A stretch of 64,000 nucleotides of DNA, taken from a virus. Numbering within the stretch: position 1 is the first letter of the stretch; each line of letters starts with the position of its first letter. Location of the stretch: IMG/VR virus record IMGVR_UViG_3300040809_000996, positions 1-64,000 of that record; one strand, written 5' to 3'. This document shows positions 51,201 through 59,700 of this stretch, one piece after another. Under the pieces are notes generated by a model. That model searched no databases. It was not told the origin of the DNA and saw only the letters and a program-made list of their open reading frames with translations. Both the position numbers and the translations under genes were made by a program.

Positions 51201-53730
51201 TCTAGTCATTACATCAGGACCTGGTACAGGACAATATGGGTACATACAAGCTTACGAGGATGATGATTTATCTCAAAATTACAGGACGGCAACAATTTAT
51301 AGAGAATCTGACGATCAACCAGGATGGGATCATATTGTTCCAGGAACAACAATTGCACCGTTACTTACAGCAAGTACGTCATATTCAATTGAACCTAGGA
51401 TAATTGTACCACATCCAGGATTTTCAGTAACTGCCGAACTTTTAAGTAATTCTAAATTATGGACTGACGTAATCTGGGGGCCTACAACCGAAATTTACAA
51501 CATATCTTTAGACTTTGGCAATGGTGAAGTAGTTGGAATTATTCCGTTAAGGGCTAATTTTCGAGTAACAAAACAAGGCAAAGAGTATTCAGTTGATATT
51601 TTAAACGGTGGAGCCGGATATGCAGTAGATGATATTTTTGTAATAAAAGGAGATCAGTTAGGTGGAGAAGTAGACATAAATGATCTAACAATAAAAGTTT
51701 TAGAAGTTACAGATGACAGCACATCTACTATTACAAATATCCAGATTACAGGAGAAGGATTAGAAGGAAAATGGATGGTTGTTTCAGATGGTAACTTCTC
51801 TGGGTACTCTATAGATGGAAAAACTTGGACAGAAATATTTTTACCTTTAATTCAAGCATGGAGTAAAATTATAAATGGAAATGGAATTTTTATATGCATT
51901 CCTTATGGAACAAGTTCAACTATTGCCTACTCAAGAACAGGAACAAACTGGGGTCAAGCAAGCCTACCTTCTACACGAAATATAAAAGATATTGCGTACG
52001 GAGACGGAATATTTGTTATTTTGACAAATTCAAGCACTGCATTTTACTCAACTAATGGTACATCATGGGCTAGTTCTGAAATTCCTAATTCAGTTACAAC
52101 AGATTGGACAGTACTTACGTATGAATACAATAAATTTATTGCTTTATCAGATGCAAGGGCAATAGCTTTAGGAGTCTGGGACGAAGATACAGAAGACATT
52201 ATATGGACGGTTGAAGCGGATTCAACTCCGTTGAATCAACCAGATCCTGAACAACCAGGGTTACCACACGAATTCATAAGTATTACATCTAACGCTGGAC
52301 ACATCATAGCTTTAACAACTGAAGGAAGACTACTTGTATCTATTTCAGAATCTATAAATGGATGGGTGGAATACAGTACGCCTGCTGGCTCTTATAATAA
52401 AATACAAAATTCAAATGGTTTATATTTTATAACAGGGACTGCAAATTCAAATATTTTAGCAGTTTCTGAAAACGGTATAGATTGGACTGAACAAACACTA
52501 CCTTCGTTTAACGTATGGTCTGCTATAAGCTTTGGATACAAGGGCAATTCAGGGTTTCATTATGGATTAATTTCAAATAATGATAGTGATATTTTGCTTA
52601 TACAAACAGGTAAAAGAGCACTTGCAAGAGCAAAAGTTGATAGTTCTACTATAGATGCAATCGTTATATGGGATCCAGGTAGTGGGTATATAAATGGTAA
52701 CGATTATGAGCTAGAAATTGTTGACAATTCATGGGTGTCTCAAGCTTTTGTTACTACACGGATAGGTAACTATGTTTTACCACAACCTACATTTATAAAT
52801 AGAGGAATTGGTTACAGATCTAGTACAACTCGAGTTACTATATCAGGTAACGGGTATGCAGATAGGATACCATCTAATGATGTAGATATTTTTGTCGATG
52901 GTTTAACCGTCTATCCAGGTCCAGGTGCGCAACTTCGCATAGATGGAATTTATGACGAAGAAAATCCTGATGATTTACGAATTTTTACACTTGTAACTAT
53001 AGATCCTTTAGGATCAGATGGTAGTATAGCAGGAACATTGAGAGCAGACTTTAGGATCAGTCCAAAAATTCAAAATAAAGATTTATTGACACATAATAGA
53101 TCAATTGAAATAAGAGAAAGATATTCGCAGTGTAGAATTACAGGTCACGACTTTTTAGATATTGGAACTGGTAATTTTGTTGATACAAACTATCCTGCTC
53201 TTTATGCCGAAGGAGCCTTTTTTATTGCTAAACCAGAACAAGAAGTAATAGAAAATGGAGGAGGAAGAGTATTTTATGTTTCAACAGATCAAGACGGTAA
53301 CTTTAGGACAGGAGAATTATTTGCTGTAGAACAAGCTACTGGTATTGTAACTATTAGTGCAGATTTCTTTTCATTAGATGGGTTGTCTGAACTAGCATTA
53401 GGTGGAGTAAGGTTAGGTGGATCAGGTACAGTAATTAGAGAATTTTCTACAGATGTAAATTTTTATGCAGATTCTGATAATATCATACCTACTCAAAGAG
53501 CTGTAGTAACCTTTATTGAATCAAGAATTAGTGCAGGCGGTGGCGAAGTTTTAACTAACGAGTTAATAGCTGGTCAAGTCCGTGCTGGTACAAATGAAAA
53601 TATTTTTAGTACAACGACAGGATTTAAATTAAATGTTAATACAAGAGCAGATTTTATAGGAGCACAAAATAAAGGTGTTAAAGGTAGTCCGTTAGCTTTA
53701 TCATATTATTTTAGAGATGCACTGAGATGA
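48295..53730 (+). CDS. Giant virion protein with aromatic repeat modules, beta-helix and BNR-like propeller
   Basis: A 1,811-residue protein. Residues about 13-390 hold seven modules of the form W-x5-Y-x2-GD-x-V-x-Y-x-G-x2-Y-x-C-x3-H-x-S (for example GRWQNSYQYQQGDIVLFDGS), like small carbohydrate-binding domains. VVYVSPTGIDARGRGLDPYH near 446 starts a pectate-lyase-like beta-helix whose centre, SLDPGWGPAHEEAWINNRSP and LHNGGNRSMVANDFTQVLSD (near 725-780), is shared with the next gene. One degenerate C-x-RD-like module lies near 630-670. About 1158-1440 has BNR/sialidase-type repeats (SIDGKTWTEI, SRTGTNWGQA, STNGTSWASS). The C-terminal block FYVSTDQDGNFRTGELFAVE is also shared. Probably a trimeric spike or fibre with glycan-binding parts; no catalytic site identified. 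Confidence 0.75.
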   Translation: MSEFKLERFKYNWLGEWQPNYSYNKDDVVRVGAKTYVCFKQHVSNADFNVDLEAIVPNSNPPLPDIHWKVMTGSQAFIGRWQNSYQYQQGDIVLFDGSLWLCNDGHFSGAFSNDISKWNVFITGSEYVKDWEPNKVFGAGAIVKYSGLNYRCITSHTSGTLLEDDETKWNLFTDGHQFIGDYTEGIFYKKNDYVNFGGSIYVVIVSHVSGPNFYRHNFEVAIPGYVYADEWTASTYYGAGDTVQFGGSWYVCLASNVNVAPTNTDDSVAYWNKLVSSNSITGNYIIGNQYKPGDLALFGGELYECQAILEGQNYEEVLDETKWKVFIPGQKWANFWRINVQYFINDIIYYLGQSWKCNSPHLSNGDNFPGDNGKGFFYWDLIVQSGSEAGMNFFGDLLTYDFQREAVGDNSTIGPTGLRIGELDQLLSVSDDFRLFWRTLHQTETTVVYVSPTGIDARGRGLDPYHAFRTIQYACRFVEENNIMPCKISVSTGRYEEVLPIVIPKMTVVMGDELRSVSILPNNTGFDDSEVTIAYLNHLATIFPSLINGENISPQLGNTAVQVFPELEIEDPTVVINLMNNLFANIEENITSIVQGSPSNIELTGTNNISSESFQRARSLIINNYEFLTQECLITATTLSDEIDPDKIKLDIEMFLNGFIYDFNYVGNYKAIRYSTLLANQIIGSKHTNMFYVRDITGLRNCTTEGLVGQLTGAAPLINTTRVTGGAFVSLDPGWGPAHEEAWINNRSPYVQGVTTIGTGCIGAHIDGILHNGGNRSMVANDFTQVLSDGIGAYILNRGRVELVSVFTYYCYVGYLAENGGTIRATNGNNSYGEYGSVALGIDDAETPRYATVNTRTTEASVYQAFAGEISDDSGELDRLLIFEYAHCGENYTNASATVVGSGNFVQSEYNSFRQGGIFEFRLQEPQDSTRIGGLGYTIRKNNAQLGTDLDIKLSATDLFTADDYVGQRLVITSGPGTGQYGYIQAYEDDDLSQNYRTATIYRESDDQPGWDHIVPGTTIAPLLTASTSYSIEPRIIVPHPGFSVTAELLSNSKLWTDVIWGPTTEIYNISLDFGNGEVVGIIPLRANFRVTKQGKEYSVDILNGGAGYAVDDIFVIKGDQLGGEVDINDLTIKVLEVTDDSTSTITNIQITGEGLEGKWMVVSDGNFSGYSIDGKTWTEIFLPLIQAWSKIINGNGIFICIPYGTSSTIAYSRTGTNWGQASLPSTRNIKDIAYGDGIFVILTNSSTAFYSTNGTSWASSEIPNSVTTDWTVLTYEYNKFIALSDARAIALGVWDEDTEDIIWTVEADSTPLNQPDPEQPGLPHEFISITSNAGHIIALTTEGRLLVSISESINGWVEYSTPAGSYNKIQNSNGLYFITGTANSNILAVSENGIDWTEQTLPSFNVWSAISFGYKGNSGFHYGLISNNDSDILLIQTGKRALARAKVDSSTIDAIVIWDPGSGYINGNDYELEIVDNSWVSQAFVTTRIGNYVLPQPTFINRGIGYRSSTTRVTISGNGYADRIPSNDVDIFVDGLTVYPGPGAQLRIDGIYDEENPDDLRIFTLVTIDPLGSDGSIAGTLRADFRISPKIQNKDLLTHNRSIEIRERYSQCRITGHDFLDIGTGNFVDTNYPALYAEGAFFIAKPEQEVIENGGGRVFYVSTDQDGNFRTGELFAVEQATGIVTISADFFSLDGLSELALGGVRLGGSGTVIREFSTDVNFYADSDNIIPTQRAVVTFIESRISAGGGEVLTNELIAGQVRAGTNENIFSTTTGFKLNVNTRADFIGAQNKGVKGSPLALSYYFRDALR

Positions 53731-53738
53731 AAAAATAT

Positions 53739-53746
53739 AATAAATA
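53739..53746 (+). promoter_or_regulatory. T4-type late promoter (AATAAATA)
   Basis: AATAAATA lies 21 bases before the ATG at 53768, with TGGAG as the ribosome site. It gives the 2,697-residue gene its own late start. Confidence 0.6.
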
Positions 53747-53767
53747 TAGAAGCACTGGAGATAATTA

Positions 53768-56700
53768 ATGGCAGAATTTAAATTAGGTAGGATTAGGTTT
53801 GTTTGGAAAAATGAATGGGCAGATAATACAGTTTATTACAAGGATGATGTAGTATTTTATAGGGGTAGGGTATATATTTGCATCGAAGGACATACAAGTT
53901 CTACTTTATTCTTTACTGACTTTGAGGTAATTCCGCCTAAATGGAATTTAATGTCAGATGGCCAAACATGGAAAGGAAATTGGACTAACAATACCTACTA
54001 TGTACTAAACGATATTGTTAAATATGGAGCAAATCTATATATTTGTAGCACAGTTCATACTTCCTCTAGTGACACAAATATAACTTTAGCAGACGAAATA
54101 GCAAATTGGGACACATTCGCAACAGGTTTAGATTGGAAAGGAAATTGGCAACCATCGACTTATTATCTTGCAAGTGATATTGTAAAGTACGGAAGCGGAA
54201 CATTTGTTTGTAATACCGCTCATACTTCCATTAATAATTTTGCTGCAGGTTTAGAAAATGATGCTGTAAATTGGGACAGATTTACCTCAGGTGTAGAATG
54301 GAAAGGAGTATGGACCCAAAATACACGTTATAAAGTTTATGATGTTGTAAAATATGGTGCTGGATTAATGATTTGTAATGAATTTCATACATCGGGTGCT
54401 GAGTTTGCTAGTGATAATTATCGTTGGGATGTTTTTGTAGAAGGACTAAGTTTTGAAAACGATTGGACCTACACAACGACATACCAACAAGGAGATATTG
54501 TAACATGGGGCGGGTATCAATACATTTCTCTAAGACAAAATATTAACATTGCTCCTACGTCTTCAATTGAGGATTGGGCTGTATTTTCAAAAGGATTTTC
54601 TTTCCAAGGAGAATGGGGAGCAGATTCTAGTGCTCAAGATTATAGAACTGGAGATGTAGTTACAGTTGGTGGGTATGTATATGTTGCAAATACTGATAAT
54701 TCAAACATAGAACCAGGCGAGAATCAGTCATGGAATCAATATTGGGATAGGCTCAATACAGGATTAAAATGGAGAGGCGTATGGGCAGACGATGCATATT
54801 ATGTCATTGGTGACGTGGTAAGATATGATACAGCTACTTACATTTGCATAGAGTCCCATGTAAGCGAAGATGACGATTATTCAACAGAAACTAAAATTGC
54901 ACCAGGAGGCGGGGCAGAAAATAGTAGACCAGATCGTGATATCACAGGAACATATTGGAATATCTTAGCAATTGGAGCAGAAACTGATGCCTTAACTACA
55001 CAAGGAGATATAGTTTATTTTAGTGGATCAGGTCCTACAAGACTACCTATCGGTAAAGAAGGACAAGTATTACGTGTTTCACCTAATAATGAACCGCAAT
55101 GGACATTTTTTGGGCAAAACCCAGATGTTTATTATGTATCCACTACAGGTGTAGATCAACCTGCGCCTATTAGAGGAACAACTGTAGAATCACCCTGGAA
55201 AAGTATAAGATTTGCTTGTCAAGAAATTGACAAAGGAACAAAATATCCTAATGCAAAAAGATTATTAGAATTAAACAGAATTTATATTCAACGAGAAACA
55301 ACTGAATGGACTGATTATCAAATAACAGAAGGTATAGATCCCTTTACAACTAATTTTACATATTTTGCAGAAAAATGTGAAAGAGATATAGGATTTATTG
55401 TAGATGCTGTAATTTGGGATTTAACACATGGCGGAAATGTAAAATCAAGAGAAGCTGCTTTATCATACATTAATGATACTGTAGGATCTCCTTATTTAGG
55501 CCAAAAAACTGAAACTGTTGCAAGCTTAGTGTATGCATGGCAGTTAATGGAACATGTTTTAAATCAAACTGATCCTCCGGAAATTGGTTTAACTGGTTAC
55601 AATAGTTATCAGGTAGTAAACGGAGATAATTCTTCTGCTGTTGTTTCTCAATGGAAAAATATAAATTTAGAAAACGAAAATGCGTACGGAAGAGTTACAG
55701 AGTTAATTACCTTAATCACTGATGCTATAACAGCTGGCAATGCAAATAACCTTCCTGCAAAGATCGAAACAAATACTTTAATTAGGGTAGCAACTGGAAA
55801 ATACTATGAAGTTTTACCAATCCAAGTACCGGCATTATGTTGTATAATGGGCGATGAACTTAGATCTGTAACAGTATATCCTAGACAAAATCAAGAAGAT
55901 TTAACACCTGCAACTGATCCACTTTATACCTATACCGCATTAAATCACATTGAAACACAAATAGCTGGAATAGTTGAAGGAATATCAATAACACCTACTG
56001 ATAATAATAATGAAGCTCAAATAACAGAATGGCCTACTGCGAATACAACTACAGGTTATTCTGCTGAAAGATTAACTAGATTAATTAAAAGATTAATAGA
56101 TCATGGTACAGGTACAAAATTAGAGGTACAGTGGATAGATACATTTAATTTCACAGATGGAGGGTATGCAAGAGATAACATACTACGAAACAGAGAATTT
56201 TTAAAAGCTGAGGTTAAAGGATTTCTTGATACTAACTATCCTAATCTATATTATAGTAGAACAAAATGCTTACAAGATGTAGGTTATTTACTAGATGGTT
56301 TATGTTATGATATACAACTAGGTTGTCAATGGCAATCTTTAGTTGCAGCTCTTGCATACTATAGAGGAACAGAAGGAGTATTTGTAATTGATAGCACAGA
56401 AAAAGTTGCAACTCTTGATGCGTATGGATATTTACAAGCAATGCTCCAGAGTGTAGTTCAAAATAATCAAATTTCTCCTCCATATCAAACAAATGTCCAG
56501 CAAGTAATTACAAATACCAATGCATCGTTATCCGCTAGTAATTACATATTTGATTTAATGAACGATGTAATCACAACAATTACAGATGTAAATAATTTAC
56601 CGTCTTATGTATATCCTGATATTACTACATCTCCACAATATCTATTAGATGATAAAGCATTACTTGAAGCACAATATGATACAATACAAAAAAATACTAT

Positions 56701-59700
56701 TGATTTTATCATTACCCATTTTGGAGATTTTACTTACAAAGGTGCCTATTGTAGAAGAGATTGCGGATATATATTAGATGCTGCATTTTATGATAGTATG
56801 CTTCAATCTAATTATTGGGGGGTGTATTCTGGATATGCTTACAATCGTTTACAATCAGCTAAAGTAAAAAATGAACAACAGCAACAAGAATTGTATGCTA
56901 TCGATCTTTTAAAGAATCAGTCTGTTGCTGGAATGGAAGCATTAGAAACAACAGACGGAGATGCAGCAGCAACAATTGTAACCTCATCATTAAATTTGAT
57001 TAAAAGCATTTTTATAGACGGAGACGATTCTGCTCCTAGTGTTACATATCATGATTTATCAGGATCGTCTTATCCTAATAGAACCTATACTCAAATTTTA
57101 TTAATTCAAAATAGAGACTTCATTGTTGATTTTACAGCTAATGCTAATGCTTATTGGCAAGGATTAGGCACTGATCTTAGAGCAAAATGTAAACAAGATT
57201 TAGCAAGAATGATCGAAGCATGGGCATATGATATAAATTATGATCAAACTCCAGACGCAAGTGGATGCAATATAGCAACATTAAATCATGTTAGATCGAT
57301 CTATAATAATATTACAGGCGAACCAGTTTATGGTACTTCTGCAGAAAGAGCAGCAAGTATACAATTATATTCAGCCTTAGCAACTAATTGTAAGGAAGCA
57401 GCAAATAATAATATCAGTGGACAGCCTTATACAGACATTGTTAATTTTACAACTCCTACTGAAACTGGTAAGATTGATACGCTGAGAGATATAGTTACCG
57501 GTAATATTTCTCAAAACCAATACGATTTTCTAGCTACAGCCATTGCTCCTTCATTAGATTGGCAAACCGCAGATGCCCTTGCAGCAGGAGCAACAATAAC
57601 AAATAACGCAGATACCTATATAAAAGCTACGTTGCAAGGTATCACAACAACTTATAGTGGATTTGATTTTAATCATAGTAAATGTACAAGAGATTTAGCA
57701 TTAATTTTTGATGCTGCAATATACGATTGGACTATAAATCAAAACTTTGCAAGTATAGTTGCTGCTTACAGTTATGCTAGACAACCTAGTGCAAAAGTAT
57801 ATGGATATCAAAAAGATGCGACTTTGGCTGCAAACTTTTATGCTTTGCAGCAAGCCGATGCTATCGTATTATCGACTCCGGCAAAACAAGCATTACGATA
57901 CGCTATTGAATTTGTTAATGACATAATTTTTGGTGTAGCAGCAGAAGCTAATAATAAGCAAACAGCTTTTACAGATTTGTGGGCAACAAACAGAATTCTT
58001 CAATTAAATGAAGATTTCATTGTAGAAGAAGCAGTAAATTATGTTGATAATTGGTTTGCAGGAACTGTAACTTCCATATCATCTACAAATAGCGGATTAA
58101 CCATGACCAATGGTACCGAATGGCTTGATGCCGGTATGTCAATAAAATTTATTGATTTAGACAATGCCTATCCTGAAAATGATATTGGTCAAACGTTTCC
58201 TATTGCATTTGGAAATGAATATGTAGTTTCCGAAATATTATCAGAAAATGAATTTACTGTAGAAGATGCAAGTGGTGTATTTCTTATCATAACGCAAGAT
58301 TATCCTACAATTAATTTAGGTGTTGAAAAATGGTATGAATACAATACTGCATTATGTCGCAGAGACATGCGTTATATTGTTGACGCAATGCGCTGGGATT
58401 TAGTACATCCTAAAGAATATCAACGAACATTTACATTAGATACAAAATTAAGATCATATCAAGTAAACTTCCAGTTTCCGGCAAATTACAAATCAAAATA
58501 TGCTGCTAGGTATTATGTAAATGCTGTTCTTGGTTCTCGTGAAGAGGATATGTATTACTTACGGAACGGTACTGGTTTACGATTACAAACAGTTGATGGA
58601 TTAAACGGCGATTTATCACCTAACAATGAGTTTGGAACTAGAAGACCAACTGCAGGAGCATATGCCTCACTGGATCCAGGATGGGGACCAGATGACGAAA
58701 GTGTATGGATTATGACAAGATCTCCATATGTTCAAAATCTTACAACATTTGGTCATGCTGCAATAGGTCAAAAAATAGACGGCGCACTACATAACGGAGG
58801 AAACGATTCAATCGTTTCAAATGACTTTACACAGGTTATTAGTGATGGTATAGGAGCATGGATAACTAATAATGGTAGAGCAGAACTTGTTTCCGTATTT
58901 ACTTATTATTCCCACATAGGTTACCTAGCAGAAGCAGGCGGAAGAATACGAGCAACAAACGGTAATAACAGTTACGGTACTTTTGGTTCGGTTGCCGAAG
59001 GAGTAGATGCTGACGAAATACCAATTACCTGTATAGTTGACAATCGTTTGCAATATAATGCAGAAATAGGTCAAGTAAACGCAGATGGTGATAAAATTTT
59101 AAATGTGGAATTTAATCATGCTGGAAATGATTACACCGAAGCAGGAATTAATGTATTTGGCAACGGTATTAATGCAGAGACATATGCAGACGAATTTAGA
59201 GATAATGCTGTAAACCGGATTAGGATTACGGATCTTACAGGAGACGAAGAACAATTTGGCGGATCGGGATATTTACTTGTTTCAAATACAGCTCAAACTG
59301 GATTGCTTACAACAGATGTCGATGGCGTAGTGACGGCTGCAAATATTACCCTTGCTGCTACAGATGGAAATACAGATACTGCATACTCAGGCAAAACTAT
59401 GAGGATATTCATTACAGGTGGCATAGGAGTTGGGCAGTACGGAACTATCGATACATACAGTTCTGGTAGTAAACTTGCAACAGTAGTCAAAGACGACGAT
59501 TCACCAGGGTGGGAACATTTATTTCCTGGAACACCTATTGTTGCTCCAAATGCAAGTTCAATTTATCAAATTGAACCAAAAGTTTCGTTTACTGATCCGC
59601 CATACAGCTCAACAAGCGCAACTTTAAGTGCAAGTCATCCAACTTCAGATATTGCATGGTGTTATACCACTGTAGAATACAGTAATTTAACACCTGATTT

